A stretch of 64,000 nt of DNA from Saprospiraceae bacterium (GCA_020630955.1 JAHDIE010000005.1:62001-126000), one strand, 5' to 3'. Positions 17,103-26,903 are shown, numbered from the stretch's first letter. Made by a program: numbers and translations. Notes: generated from the letters alone by a model not told the origin.

Positions 17103-19262
17103 TTAATTTCGTTTTATCGTTTCTAATACTCCATTATTATCTTTAACCACCGCTGCATCAATATATCCACGATTAACCGCTTTAATTCTTGCTGATTCAG
17201 CATTTTCATAATTGCTATAGCCGCTTAGTACAAAAATGGTCCAATCATTTTTACTCCATTGTTCGATTGTTCCAAGATCTTCAACACTTGCCAAATCAAA
17301 CCACGATGGATCAGAATATGAAGCAAGTCTAACTTTGTATTGACCTACAGAGGCAGGGATCGGAGCACTATATTTAAAATTGTCATTTTCGGATGGATTT
17401 ACAATTAATTCCATATTCCGAGTATCAATTGGAGATAAAGAAATAAAGGCATCAGTAAAGCCCATATTTCTTACCAATTGCAGTATTCTTTTTGCTTCAT
17501 ATTCATCATAATAATAGCCCAACTTGACTTTAATTGCAGATGCTTCTTTGATTTTGTAGATATTGCCATAGTCAGTCAAAATATCGAATTCACCAACTTT
17601 TGCATCATTTTTAAAAATTGCAGCAAGTTGTATAAAATATACTGGTTTACCTGTCGAAAGAATTTCTCCATAAGAAACTAACTTGGCAGCTACTACACTA
17701 ATACCTGTACTTCCATAATTGATTTTTGGAGCCTCATTGGTTATAGATGTTTCAGAAACTGAGGTATTTTTATATACGTTTTCCAAATTTACGGCTTCTG
17801 GAGGGTTTTCATCTGTATATGAGGAAAGATCGATATTTGAATCAATTTCAATTAGATTTTCATTTTTATTTGATTTCTCAGAAACAGCCACGGCATCATT
17901 CGTAGAAGGACCTTCATCTTTAATTGTAGGCAAGGAAACGGCTAATGGAATAGCTTCATTTTCCGGGCTTACTGTAGCAAATTCTTCTTTTTGAATATCT
18001 GTTAGAATATATATATCGTGGTTACCTTTTCCACCAAGTCTATTGGAAGAAACAAAGTATTCATTGGTCTTAGGATGTTTTATACCATAAAGATCATCTT
18101 CAGGAGAATTCACACCGTTACCTAAATTAATTGGAAGAGTCCATTGTCCTTCTTCAACAAAGCAACTGAACATATCATAACCACCAAGCCCAAAATGATA
18201 ATCGGAGGAAAAATACAAAAGATCTCCATCGTAAGATGGGGTGATTTCATTTCCTGGTGTGTTAACATTTGCGCCTAAATTGTCAGGATAGGTCCAACTT
18301 CCGTTTTTGAAGTAACTTGCATAAATATCGTAACCACCCATACCACCAGGCCTATTTGAAGAAAAATACATAATATTTCCAGCTGGATTAAGTGTTGCAA
18401 ACGCAGACGAGTACCCTACCTCATTGTGTGGAAAAGGAATCATATTGTAAAAATTTCCAGAATCATCGACTTGTGCAGTATAGATTGATAACTCACTATC
18501 ATTACTATTGTATGCAAGGCTTTTATGCTGAACTGGACTTCTGGTAATCACACATGATTTATAGTTATTAGCATAACAAATACTTACAACCTGATAATCT
18601 TCTTCTAAATCTGTTCTCAGGTGTTTAATATTATTTTTCGTTACCTTTTGGCCAACTGGTGCCACAAAAAGTTGAGCACCTTGAGTATTAATAACACTTT
18701 GGTTAACTTTATTGTTGGATCTTATGTAATCATTTCTAAATGATGAGAACATTATTTTGTCCTTAAAAACGGCAGGACCATAGTCTGCAGAACTAGAAGA
18801 TGCTTGAAAAAGACCAACTTCATATTTGGGCTTGACAGACAAAAGATCCTTTGCAAAATTACAGCTTAAAATCATGTAATTCGAAGTTATTGGATCAATG
18901 GCGGCATAATTAGCAAATAATTCTTCTGCTTTATTGTATTGCCCCATTTTCTTCATGACATTTCCATATTGAAGAAAATACTGATCAGGTAGTTCTTTCT
19001 TACCTTCTAATTTTCTAAACCAAATTGCAGCATCTAGATTTTGATTCAATAATCTATACGATTCTGCAATTTGAAAAATGCAATGTGTACAATCAGAATC
19101 CTGTTGCAATTTAATCTCATAGTTTTCAATCGCTAATTCATAAGCCTTTAAAGCAAATTGTTTGTCAGCCTTTTTTTCAACATTTTGAGCAAATGATGAA
19201 CTTGTAAATAGCAGCAATGCGCTGAAAATCACAAGATTTGAATATTTGTAGTTAATCCTCAT
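17103..19262 (-). CDS. TPR - PD40 beta-propeller - SPOR-like envelope protein
   Basis: A 719-residue exported protein with a signal peptide (about 1-25). Residues 30-145 are helical TPR-like repeats (KAYELAIENYE, YNKAEELFANYA). Residues 150-430 form WD40-like PD40 repeats, recognisable by MYFSSNRPGGMGGYDIY and the variants LYFSSDYHFGLGGYDMF and YFVSSNRLGGKGNHDIY. After a low-complexity acidic linker come two SPOR-like repeats (about 540-620 and 645-719; YFIQLAAIF and YKVRLASYS with later AKRILQLVRNMGF). TPR-PD40 proteins in this phylum (PorE/SprE relatives) usually end in OmpA; this one ends in SPOR-like domains, which bind denuded peptidoglycan. A role in anchoring an envelope complex to the wall is inferred. 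Confidence 0.82.
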   Translation of the reverse strand: MRINYKYSNLVIFSALLLFTSSSFAQNVEKKADKQFALKAYELAIENYEIKLQQDSDCTHCIFQIAESYRLLNQNLDAAIWFRKLEGKKELPDQYFLQYGNVMKKMGQYNKAEELFANYAAIDPITSNYMILSCNFAKDLLSVKPKYEVGLFQASSSSADYGPAVFKDKIMFSSFRNDYIRSNNKVNQSVINTQGAQLFVAPVGQKVTKNNIKHLRTDLEEDYQVVSICYANNYKSCVITRSPVQHKSLAYNSNDSELSIYTAQVDDSGNFYNMIPFPHNEVGYSSAFATLNPAGNIMYFSSNRPGGMGGYDIYASYFKNGSWTYPDNLGANVNTPGNEITPSYDGDLLYFSSDYHFGLGGYDMFSCFVEEGQWTLPINLGNGVNSPEDDLYGIKHPKTNEYFVSSNRLGGKGNHDIYILTDIQKEEFATVSPENEAIPLAVSLPTIKDEGPSTNDAVAVSEKSNKNENLIEIDSNIDLSSYTDENPPEAVNLENVYKNTSVSETSITNEAPKINYGSTGISVVAAKLVSYGEILSTGKPVYFIQLAAIFKNDAKVGEFDILTDYGNIYKIKEASAIKVKLGYYYDEYEAKRILQLVRNMGFTDAFISLSPIDTRNMELIVNPSENDNFKYSAPIPASVGQYKVRLASYSDPSWFDLASVEDLGTIEQWSKNDWTIFVLSGYSNYENAESARIKAVNRGYIDAAVVKDNNGVLETIKRN

Positions 19263-19290
19263 TTCAATTATAATTATATATAATGAATTA

Positions 19291-19298
19291 CAAATATA
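19291..19298 (-). promoter_or_regulatory. Candidate -7 box (TATATTTG) for the TPR-PD40 gene
   Basis: Matches TAnnTTTG on the minus strand, 29 bp upstream of the ATG at 19262. Surroundings are very AT-rich, so chance matches are possible. Confidence 0.3.
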
Positions 19299-19478
19299 TG
19301 AAGACGACTGAATTATAGTTAATTATATATGATTAAATTATAAAATACTTTAATATGTTTTACATTAAGTGATTTGCTTATTTCTTATTTTGCAGAAAGA
19401 TGTTCTCTTCAAGACTTCTAAGTTAAATGCTTGATAAACTCCGCAATAGATTCTGTATATTGAAACAAAATCACCATA

Positions 19479-22103
19479 ATGCGGATCATTTTTCTTTCCT
19501 TATTTCTTTTCTCTTTTTTGAATATTTCAGCTCAGAAGTTAAATTACCAAAAAGGAGAATTACTTGTTCAACTTGACGATGCAGATAAGTTAGCTTTACT
19601 AAAACGCAATTTATCCATTGACCAGGTAACATTTACGGAAGTGATAACTAAGCCATTTCCAGTTATAAAGCTATCCTTTGATTATAAAGTAATTGACGAA
19701 TTTCGCCTGTTAAAAGAGCTTAACAATTTTTCATATGTTGTCCATGCTCAATTAAACCATAAACTAATTGAAAGAGCAATCCCTGATGATCCTGGATTTG
19801 AAATGCAATGGCAATATCTTCAACTATTGAGCCCTGAAGGAATACCTAATGTTGATATAGATGCTGATCTTGCTTGGGATACTACAACAGGTGGAGTAAC
19901 ACCTCTTGGAGACACCATTGTGGTATGTATCATAGATGATGGATTGGATTTCAATCACGAAGATTTTGGTGATAATATTTGGAGAAATCATCTTGAAATT
20001 CCAGATAATGGGATTGATGATGACAACAATGGATATATTGACGATGTTGCAGGATGGAATACATATGGAGACGATGGAAATGTAAATCAAGACGGATCAC
20101 ATGGAACTCCTGTAGCAGGGATTGTAGGGGCGCAAGGGAACAACTCAATTGGAGTGACTGGAGTAAATTGGGATGTTAAATTAATGATTGTTAGAGGTGG
20201 TGGAGATGAAGCAGATGCATTGGCTGCATACGCATATCCTTATTATTTTAGAAAACTGTTTAATGAAACAAATGGAAATGAAGGCGCTTTTGTTGTGGCA
20301 ACCAATGCTTCCTGGGGTGTCGATTACGGACAACCTGAAGAAGCACCAATCTGGTGCAGCTTTTATGACTCTTTGGGTGTGCAAGGAATTCTTAATTGTG
20401 GAGCGACAGCCAATCTAAATTTAAACATTGATGTCGAAGGTGATTTGCCAACTGGATGCAGTTCAGATTATCTTATTGCTGTTACAAATGTTGATCAGAA
20501 TGATAGAAAAGTTTCCTCCGCTGGTTATGGACTTGAAACTATTGATTTAGGAGCTTTTGGTTCGGAAACATGGACTACTGGCGCCAATAATAACTATAGG
20601 TCGTTTGGGGGCACATCTGGAGCTACACCACATGTCACGGGGACCATTGGTTTATTATATTCAGCCCCATGTGAAGATCTTGCAAATTATGCAAGAACTA
20701 GCCCAGCTTCAGCTTCTTTGCTTATTAAAAACTATATTTTAGATGGTGTTGACCCAAATGAATCTTTGCAAGATATTACTAGCACAGGTGGAAGATTGAA
20801 TGTAAATAATGCAGTAATAAATTTAATGGCAGATTGTACTGGATGCCCTCTTGCCACGAGTGTTCAATTTACAAATGGTGATTTAGATGGTTTTGATATT
20901 GAATGGCAACAGGAGGATGATAATACACAAATAAATTTACGATTCAGATCTTCTATGGACGAAGAATGGCAAGTAGTTGAAAATGTTAGTTCTCCTTTTC
21001 GAATATCAGATGCAGCATATTGTACAGAATATGAAGTAGAATTTCAAAGCATTTGTGATTCTATTACTAATCTATTTTTTGGTAATTACAAACATACTAC
21101 AGAAGGTTGTTGCAGTCTATTACCTGGTGACAATCTTAGTTTTACATTGAATGATGACGATAGTGCTTATATAGAAATACCAAGTGTTCTAGTTGCTGAG
21201 GATTATATTCTTGAAGTAAGGCAGATTGGATCTTCTGGGTGGGTAACCTTAGGTCAGAATTCCAATGGATTATACGAAATAAGTTCTGCGGAAGAATGTA
21301 GTAAATATGAGTTTAGATTTCAAATTTTATGTGCTGCAGCAAATTCAGAATATTATACGTTCGATGGTTTTCATTTGGCCTGTTCTGATTGTACATCCTT
21401 AGAATATTGTGATCCTAAAGATGTTGATGCGGATTTTGAATGGATTGCTGCTGTAGAATTTGATAATGATCTATACGAATCAGGTTCAGGCGAAAATGGG
21501 TATGAAAGCTTTTTAGGTATTAAATCATTTAATTTCCGAAAAGAGCAGATTGTAGAATTTAGATTGGTGCCAGGATTTGAACAATTAACCTACGAAGAAT
21601 ACTTCCAAATTTGGATTGATTTCAATCATGATGGCATTTTTGATGAAGATATTGAGTTTCTATACCAATCACCAGGTCCATCAGATAGTATTAATGTTGG
21701 TTCGTTTATTATTCCTGAAACAGCAGAATTAGGATATACTCGGATGCGAGTATTAATGTCTTATGATAGCCCATCGCTTTCCTGTGGTGATGAATTTTTT
21801 GAATATGGTGAAACAGAGGATTATTGTGTTTTCATTTCAGAAGCTTCTACAACAAAACAAGAAATTATTTCACCAATCGATATTTTTCCTAACCCAGTTT
21901 CAAATGTAATTCAAATTAAAAATCTTTACGTCGAGGGTTTAATTATGATTTATGATTTATCCGGTAAGTTGGTTCTAAAGGAAAAGGTATCTCCGATCAA
22001 CAAATTAAGTTTAGAGTTGCCTCAATCTATCGATGCAGGAGTTTATTTTATCAATTACAAAACAAATGATAAAAATTGGGTAACCAAATTTGTGAAAATT
22101 TAA
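19479..22103 (+). CDS. Secreted subtilisin-like (S8) serine protease with GEVED and T9SS sorting domains
   Basis: An 874-residue extracellular protease. Signal peptide 1-18; a propeptide-like region to about 100; an S8 domain (about 110-450) with catalytic Asp153 (CIIDDG), His208 (GSHGT), oxyanion Asn276 (ATNASWG) and Ser380 (GGTSGATP), so the triad is complete. An acidic insert NGIDDDNNGYIDDV looks like a calcium loop. Two beta-rich fibronectin-like modules follow (about 455-640), then a GEVED domain (about 660-785, containing IDFNHDGIFDE and ending GETEDYCVF), and a T9SS type A sorting domain from about 800 (FPNPVSN, GVYFINY). Its stop codon overlaps that of the convergent DUF368 gene in a shared TTAA. 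Confidence 0.93.
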   Translation: MRIIFLSLFLFSFLNISAQKLNYQKGELLVQLDDADKLALLKRNLSIDQVTFTEVITKPFPVIKLSFDYKVIDEFRLLKELNNFSYVVHAQLNHKLIERAIPDDPGFEMQWQYLQLLSPEGIPNVDIDADLAWDTTTGGVTPLGDTIVVCIIDDGLDFNHEDFGDNIWRNHLEIPDNGIDDDNNGYIDDVAGWNTYGDDGNVNQDGSHGTPVAGIVGAQGNNSIGVTGVNWDVKLMIVRGGGDEADALAAYAYPYYFRKLFNETNGNEGAFVVATNASWGVDYGQPEEAPIWCSFYDSLGVQGILNCGATANLNLNIDVEGDLPTGCSSDYLIAVTNVDQNDRKVSSAGYGLETIDLGAFGSETWTTGANNNYRSFGGTSGATPHVTGTIGLLYSAPCEDLANYARTSPASASLLIKNYILDGVDPNESLQDITSTGGRLNVNNAVINLMADCTGCPLATSVQFTNGDLDGFDIEWQQEDDNTQINLRFRSSMDEEWQVVENVSSPFRISDAAYCTEYEVEFQSICDSITNLFFGNYKHTTEGCCSLLPGDNLSFTLNDDDSAYIEIPSVLVAEDYILEVRQIGSSGWVTLGQNSNGLYEISSAEECSKYEFRFQILCAAANSEYYTFDGFHLACSDCTSLEYCDPKDVDADFEWIAAVEFDNDLYESGSGENGYESFLGIKSFNFRKEQIVEFRLVPGFEQLTYEEYFQIWIDFNHDGIFDEDIEFLYQSPGPSDSINVGSFIIPETAELGYTRMRVLMSYDSPSLSCGDEFFEYGETEDYCVFISEASTTKQEIISPIDIFPNPVSNVIQIKNLYVEGLIMIYDLSGKLVLKEKVSPINKLSLELPQSIDAGVYFINYKTNDKNWVTKFVKI

Positions 22104-23083
22104 GCCTGTGATTTACTTAATAAATATACTAAAATAAAACCCACAATTGCTGCAACGATTACTATCAATGTATTGGGATCCGAATAGTAAGAATCAGGTA
22201 GTACATTAATGTCCATTACAATTTTATAATCTTCATTCTGGGTAATTTTATTAAGATCTGTAAAATGATCTGACGCTTGGACAAACTTCTCCATTTCTTT
22301 ATTATATAATAACTTAGGATTTCGCCATGGCCATATTTTATGAATAGATCCTAACATAAATCCAGCAAGTGTAGCCAAAGTTAGACTTGGTTGATTTTTA
22401 AAAAAACGTGATACAACTCTCGCAAATGTTAATAGTCCAACAATGCAGCCAACAATAAAAACTGAAATAAACAATAAGTCTTGCAGGTTTGGTTCAGATA
22501 GGAATTGTTTTAAAGTCCCTAGAAGAAGTGTATACATTCCCATAATTAACAGCATAAAACTCCCACTGACACCCGGCAAGATAAGAGCACTTACGGCAAT
22601 CATTCCAGAGAAGAATACAAATATTAGACTGTTATTTCCTTGCATAGGATACATAGCGGTTATGCAGTAAGCTGCTATTGCTCCTACTCCAAAAGCTATC
22701 CATGTTTTAGTATCAAAAGAATCAATTGATTTAATGACATACAATACACTTGCGATAATAAGCCCAAAAAAGAAAGCCCAAACAGCTTCTGCATAATGTT
22801 CTATAAGGTAAGAAATCCCAAAAACGCCAATTATTACCCCTGTGAACATTCCAATTAACAATGTCAAAAGAAAATTACCATCAATTTTGTTCCAAACTTG
22901 AGAAAACCCAGCTTCTTTCCAATCCTTAATTAATCCTGGTCCAATGCTGCTAATTGCAGCAAGCAATCTTTCATATATACCAGTTATAAATGCGATGGTA
23001 CCGCCTGATACACCTGGTATAACTTCAGCCATACCCATAGCCATTCCTCTCCAAAATTGTCCAATTCGATTTAAGTTTTTCAT
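22100..23083 (-). CDS. DUF368 (PopT-like) membrane protein, predicted polyprenyl-phosphate transporter
   Basis: A 327-residue polytopic membrane protein of the DUF368 family (PF04018). The signature is at the N-terminus (GMAMGMAEVIPGVSGGTIAFITGIY) and a second copy of the motif in the middle (ALILPGVSGSFMLLIMGMY), the two inverted-repeat re-entrant segments of the family. About eight to nine hydrophobic segments follow. Members named PopT flip undecaprenyl phosphate back across the inner membrane, so it can be reused for peptidoglycan and glycan synthesis. A hydrophilic insert near 235-290 separates the last helices. Last gene of the CPBP-DUF4340-phospholipase-like-DUF368 operon, 4 bp after its neighbour. 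Confidence 0.88.
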   Translation of the reverse strand: MKNLNRIGQFWRGMAMGMAEVIPGVSGGTIAFITGIYERLLAAISSIGPGLIKDWKEAGFSQVWNKIDGNFLLTLLIGMFTGVIIGVFGISYLIEHYAEAVWAFFFGLIIASVLYVIKSIDSFDTKTWIAFGVGAIAAYCITAMYPMQGNNSLIFVFFSGMIAVSALILPGVSGSFMLLIMGMYTLLLGTLKQFLSEPNLQDLLFISVFIVGCIVGLLTFARVVSRFFKNQPSLTLATLAGFMLGSIHKIWPWRNPKLLYNKEMEKFVQASDHFTDLNKITQNEDYKIVMDINVLPDSYYSDPNTLIVIVAAIVGFILVYLLSKSQA

Positions 23084-23087
23084 TTGA

Positions 23088-24284
23088 TTAATTATCGTGA
23101 TTCCTGCCTTTTATTTTACCTGAATTAAATAATGATTCCAATTCTTTTTTGGTTTCTTCATCTGAATTTTTCCAATCAATTTCAAGAAGTTTACGGATAT
23201 CAGGTTGGCCTGCATCAATCCATGCAGATAACCAAACAGAACCAATTGCATGTATTGATGCTTGCATTCTTCTTTCTACCATTCCATCTAATTTAGTATG
23301 ATAAGCTTCAGAATACTCCTTACATTGGGTTCTAATTGTTATTTCTAATCTTTCTTCAAAACAAAATTGTTGATCAGTAGGAAATGAAGATGATAGTTCT
23401 TTCTCAAACAATAAAACATCATTAAGCAATTCATGACTTTCTTGGATTATGTTCCATATAAATGTATTGATATTTGGAATATATTCTGCTTTACCGACAA
23501 AAAAGTCATATTGTTCTTCCGCAAATAATTCTGGCAATCTACTTTCCCAAAAAGCATGAATTCCAATTTGATCCGTTAGTTGTCCATTATAATTTTCTGT
23601 TGTATGAAGAGGAACATGAGCATCACCTATATAGTGACCAATATCTGCAGAAAGTTGAAGAATTCTCTTTGGGTTTTTTTCTTCAAATGCTTTGACTAAT
23701 TTTCGATAATATCTAGGCAAAAAGTATGGCAGAATACCATATTGCGAGAACTCATCAATGACCAATACTTTGCTGCAATCATATGGTATGTTTATATAAT
23801 TTTCAAGTGTAGAACAATCGATTGCAATTTCATCTTCAAACCTTTTGGCATCAATATCATTATAGAATAATTTCTTTAAATTTTGCCCCATTTTTGAATC
23901 GATGAAATTTAAATTGTGATAGATCTCATTTTTTATTTCCGTTGTATCAAAATTTTCACTTATTGAAAATAGTTTTGCGTATTTAAAAAAGGCATGGGCG
24001 AATTCTTTGGGAATCACATCAAAGGGCTCATCTCCCCAATGATCAATATCTATGTAGTGTCTTACAGCTTCATGTTTAGTTGCATATCTTCTTTTATCTG
24101 GATCAACAGCATGTGCTGTGATATACTCGATATGGTATTTATAAAAAGGGAATAGGTCTTCATCCAATGTAAAAACAGCTAATCTATTGATTTTTCTATG
24201 ACCAAAAAACCCCCATTCAGGTTTAACTGAATGTAAAGAAAGAAAAGAAAGAAAAAATACTAAAATCTGGGTTTTTATATTCAT
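23088..24284 (-). CDS. Zinc-dependent phospholipase C / S1-P1 nuclease-like secreted protein
   Basis: A 398-residue exported protein; hydrophobic N-terminus (6-20) and a WGFFGHRKINRLAVFTL start of the mature domain. Zinc-enzymes of the phospholipase C/P1 nuclease fold use the N-terminal Trp plus several His and Asp; here candidates are Trp24, His28 (GHRKIN), the Asp and His of RHYIDIDHWGD, the IGHYIGDAHVPLHT motif (HxxxDxxxxxH) and the later GIHAFWESRLPELF. These are nearly all the family's ligand blocks, so an active trinuclear zinc site is plausible. Substrate (phospholipid or nucleic acid) cannot be told apart by eye. Overlaps the DUF4340 gene by 4 bp and precedes the DUF368 gene by 4 bp. 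Confidence 0.82.
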   Translation of the reverse strand: MNIKTQILVFFLSFLSLHSVKPEWGFFGHRKINRLAVFTLDEDLFPFYKYHIEYITAHAVDPDKRRYATKHEAVRHYIDIDHWGDEPFDVIPKEFAHAFFKYAKLFSISENFDTTEIKNEIYHNLNFIDSKMGQNLKKLFYNDIDAKRFEDEIAIDCSTLENYINIPYDCSKVLVIDEFSQYGILPYFLPRYYRKLVKAFEEKNPKRILQLSADIGHYIGDAHVPLHTTENYNGQLTDQIGIHAFWESRLPELFAEEQYDFFVGKAEYIPNINTFIWNIIQESHELLNDVLLFEKELSSSFPTDQQFCFEERLEITIRTQCKEYSEAYHTKLDGMVERRMQASIHAIGSVWLSAWIDAGQPDIRKLLEIDWKNSDEETKKELESLFNSGKIKGRNHDN

Positions 24285-25300
24285 CGAGTATGAAAATAGG
24301 AATATCCTCTGAATAATTTAAGTATCAATCTCTTTTGCGCTGCATACAAATCACCCCAATCTGTAACAACAAAAAATCTTTCTAAATATAGGAGATTCGC
24401 TTTCTCTAACGAAGGCATATCTTCATGCTGATCCAAAAATTGATTTACAGGATAAAGTTTGACCGTTTTTTTATCACCATTTTGTAGTTCAAAACTAATG
24501 ATGGAAAAAGGAACAAGGTCCTTTAATTGGGAGAATAATTTATTGTCATTTTCATTCGATTCAGAATAGATTACATCAAAACCTTCTACATAAGCTTTGA
24601 TAAAATCCTGGTTGGGGATAATTGGATTTCTTCTTGTTGTCTTATATAATGGATCAATGATGAAGGTATCTTCTGATCTTTGGATGATAAAAGATTCTTG
24701 TTTGTCTTTTGGATAATCTACACTTATTGAAACTATTTGTGAAGTATTGATCTCCCAAATTGCACTATCGTAAATTTCTTCTTCTTGATAAATAAATAAA
24801 TCTCGAACACCTCCATATCCAACTTTTCTTTCCATAACATAAGGCTGGGTTTTGCCTTGCATAATATAATATGTTCCTCCATCTGGAACATTACCGCCGA
24901 CAAAATAACTTTTCATTAGTTTATCTTTGTCATTATAAATATCCACCTGAGTGCCAATTCTATTTATTTCATTGATCACCTTTTCATTATATTTTGCTGG
25001 AGGGATAAATTTTATTTGAATGTTTTTAATAACATTCATTAAATTGGACATAACATTTTTACTCACTTTTTTATTTTTCTCTCCTACTACCCAATCCTTT
25101 CCATTTCGTTTTAAATCTATCGTCCTACCTGTTCTTCTTGTTAATTTAATTCTGTGAATTTCATCAGTATTCTCAATAGCAAAATCTCTGTCAGAGATAT
25201 CGATTGAGCTAGAACTGTTGCTTGTTTTTTTGTTAAAACCAACGTACGCAAATGCAATTAATAAAAGTAAGGCCAGTAATAATAAAATATTTTTATTCAT
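24281..25300 (-). CDS. DUF4340 domain membrane-anchored protein
   Basis: A 339-residue protein with one N-terminal membrane helix (4-21) and a large domain facing the periplasm, matching DUF4340 by its layout: IHRIKLTRRTGRTIDLKRNGKDWVV, then repeated strands with YFVGGNVPDGGTYYIMQG and a C-terminal YLERFFVVTDWGDLY segment. The function of DUF4340 is unknown; members often sit beside ABC exporters or gliding-related genes. Here it overlaps both neighbours by 4 bp (CPBP protease upstream, zinc phospholipase-like downstream), so the three are made together and may act on the same envelope substrate. Confidence 0.75.
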   Translation of the reverse strand: MNKNILLLLALLLLIAFAYVGFNKKTSNSSSSIDISDRDFAIENTDEIHRIKLTRRTGRTIDLKRNGKDWVVGEKNKKVSKNVMSNLMNVIKNIQIKFIPPAKYNEKVINEINRIGTQVDIYNDKDKLMKSYFVGGNVPDGGTYYIMQGKTQPYVMERKVGYGGVRDLFIYQEEEIYDSAIWEINTSQIVSISVDYPKDKQESFIIQRSEDTFIIDPLYKTTRRNPIIPNQDFIKAYVEGFDVIYSESNENDNKLFSQLKDLVPFSIISFELQNGDKKTVKLYPVNQFLDQHEDMPSLEKANLLYLERFFVVTDWGDLYAAQKRLILKLFRGYSYFHTR

Positions 25301-26256
25301 ATTTGATTTTTCAAATCTTCAAAACCTGTTTTAATAAACTTTTGCCAATTATATTTTTGCCTACATATAAAAACAAAAATTGTGGCTATAATAAAGAAAC
25401 CAATTGTTGCGTATTCTACATCAATTTCGGATATTCTAAATATTGATTGTGTTTGAATAGCTGCTCCTTCATATCCAATCAAAACAGCTGAAATAAAATT
25501 AGTGGCAGCGTGTACTCCCAATGCTAATTCTAGTCTATTATCCCAAATTGTAATCAGTCCTAGAAATAATCCAGCACCTATATAGTAGAACATCATAGTT
25601 GTCAATCCATAACTTTGAACTTCAGGATTTGCTAAATGAATCATTCCAAATAATGTGGATGTAATGATCCAAGCAAAAATGATCATCACCTTTCTATCTA
25701 AGCCTACTTTCATATTCCCAATTCCTTGCATAAGGTATGATCTAAAAAGTAATTCCTCAAGACTTGTTTGTATAGGAAGTATTAATAGCGACAATAAAAG
25801 CAAAGGAATAAAATTTTTCAACTCAAACTGAAAGCTGAACAACTCGGGGCTTTTCAGAAATACTGTAAATTCTAGGATAGATCCTAAACAAACCCAAAGA
25901 AAGAAACCAAAAAAAATACGTTGCCAATCAACTTGATTGGTCCAACTAATTAAAGATTTGAAGTTTCTTTTATGAAGAATGGGAAAAACATAGTAGAATA
26001 CAACACAACCTAAGACAAAGGGCATTAATAGTAATAGAAAACCGATATTTGGATCAATGCCAAATGATGTAAAATCAGGGTTTGACATAAATCTATCTAT
26101 GTCTTCTTCTCCTAAGTTTGGGTTTGTCTTCACCGCTGAATTAAGAGCCAATATTGAGGGCAATCCACCCAATTGTGTGGCAATAAACAAGATCAATAGC
26201 ATTGCTAAATATATATACCATTGATTGTTACCTGAATCAGAATTTTTGAAAAACAT
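25297..26256 (-). CDS. CPBP-family intramembrane metalloprotease
   Basis: A 319-residue membrane protein with the Abi/CPBP (Rce1-like) glutamic protease motifs: EELLFRS with Glu167-Glu168 and Arg172, FGMIHLA with His207, and a final GVHAATNF (His and Asn). Eight or so hydrophobic helices are visible, including an extra pair at the N-terminus around an exposed loop of about 30 residues (42-70). In eukaryotes this fold cleaves prenylated proteins; bacterial versions process peptides or regulate envelope proteins. First gene of a four-gene operon whose last member is a PopT-like lipid-carrier transporter. Confidence 0.88.
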   Translation of the reverse strand: MFFKNSDSGNNQWYIYLAMLLILFIATQLGGLPSILALNSAVKTNPNLGEEDIDRFMSNPDFTSFGIDPNIGFLLLLMPFVLGCVVFYYVFPILHKRNFKSLISWTNQVDWQRIFFGFFLWVCLGSILEFTVFLKSPELFSFQFELKNFIPLLLLSLLILPIQTSLEELLFRSYLMQGIGNMKVGLDRKVMIIFAWIITSTLFGMIHLANPEVQSYGLTTMMFYYIGAGLFLGLITIWDNRLELALGVHAATNFISAVLIGYEGAAIQTQSIFRISEIDVEYATIGFFIIATIFVFICRQKYNWQKFIKTGFEDLKNQI

Positions 26257-26323
26257 AGCGTTATTTATGCTTTCGCGAAGATAACTACATTAATATTGAA
26301 AGGGGTCGATCGAATATTATAAA

Positions 26324-26851
26324 TTATTGACTTGTAAGTATTTTTTCATAAGCAATGAAAGGTGTATTATTACCGTGAAAATATAATAACTCCTTCATAG
26401 CCTTATATCCTAGTTTTAAATACATTCTATTACTGTATGGGTTTTTGGAAAAAGCATCTAATCGTATGCATTTTGCTCCATTTTCAAAAGCAAGTTTTTC
26501 TAAAAACTGGCACAATCTTGTGGCTATTCCCCTGTTTTGAAAATCACTGTGTACCGCTAATCTATGTATGACCCAAACATGTTCTTCGGGAGCATCCCAA
26601 TTTACATTTTTATATTGATCATCTTGCTCTTGGTTTAAGCTAACAACTGCTGCTATTCTTTGATTAATCTTTAAAAGGTAACAGGATTTACTTTGTATGT
26701 CTTCATTAATAATCGTCTTATTTGGATAACTAAAATCCCACTGATGTACACCTAAGTCACGAAGTTTTTCTGTTACATCAGTAAAAACTGACTGTATTTG
26801 GTCTATTTCATCGACCTTAGCGAGAACTATTAGTTTTCTTATGTCTATCAA
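26324..26851 (-). CDS. GNAT-family N-acetyltransferase
   Basis: A 175-residue acetyl-CoA-dependent acetyltransferase. The GNAT core is visible as the beta4 strand VIHRLAVHSDF, the acetyl-CoA pyrophosphate loop QNRGIATRL, and the C-terminal NPYSNRMYLKLGYK motif with the usual Tyr. The substrate is unknown. The only initiation codon in frame before conserved sequence is TTG at 26851, right after an in-frame stop; a 67-bp gap separates it from the CPBP operon downstream. It is divergent from the DUF6580 gene. Confidence 0.87.
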   Translation of the reverse strand: MIDIRKLIVLAKVDEIDQIQSVFTDVTEKLRDLGVHQWDFSYPNKTIINEDIQSKSCYLLKINQRIAAVVSLNQEQDDQYKNVNWDAPEEHVWVIHRLAVHSDFQNRGIATRLCQFLEKLAFENGAKCIRLDAFSKNPYSNRMYLKLGYKAMKELLYFHGNNTPFIAYEKILTSQ

Positions 26852-26881
26852 ATGGTCTTTTTTTTATTACTTCTAAAGTTG

Positions 26882-26889
26882 TAAATTTG
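26882..26889 (+). promoter_or_regulatory. Candidate -7 box (TAAATTTG) for the DUF6580 gene
   Basis: TAnnTTTG match on the plus strand with 14 bp to the ATG at 26904, preceded by a T-run in the -33 area. Confidence 0.35.
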
Positions 26890-26903
26890 TAAAAATTTAT
26901 CAC

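Noticed and set aside
17719-17994. A 91-codon plus-strand frame inside the TPR-PD40 gene
   Set aside because: It is antisense to the acidic linker of that gene, so its hydrophobic composition follows from the complementary codons.
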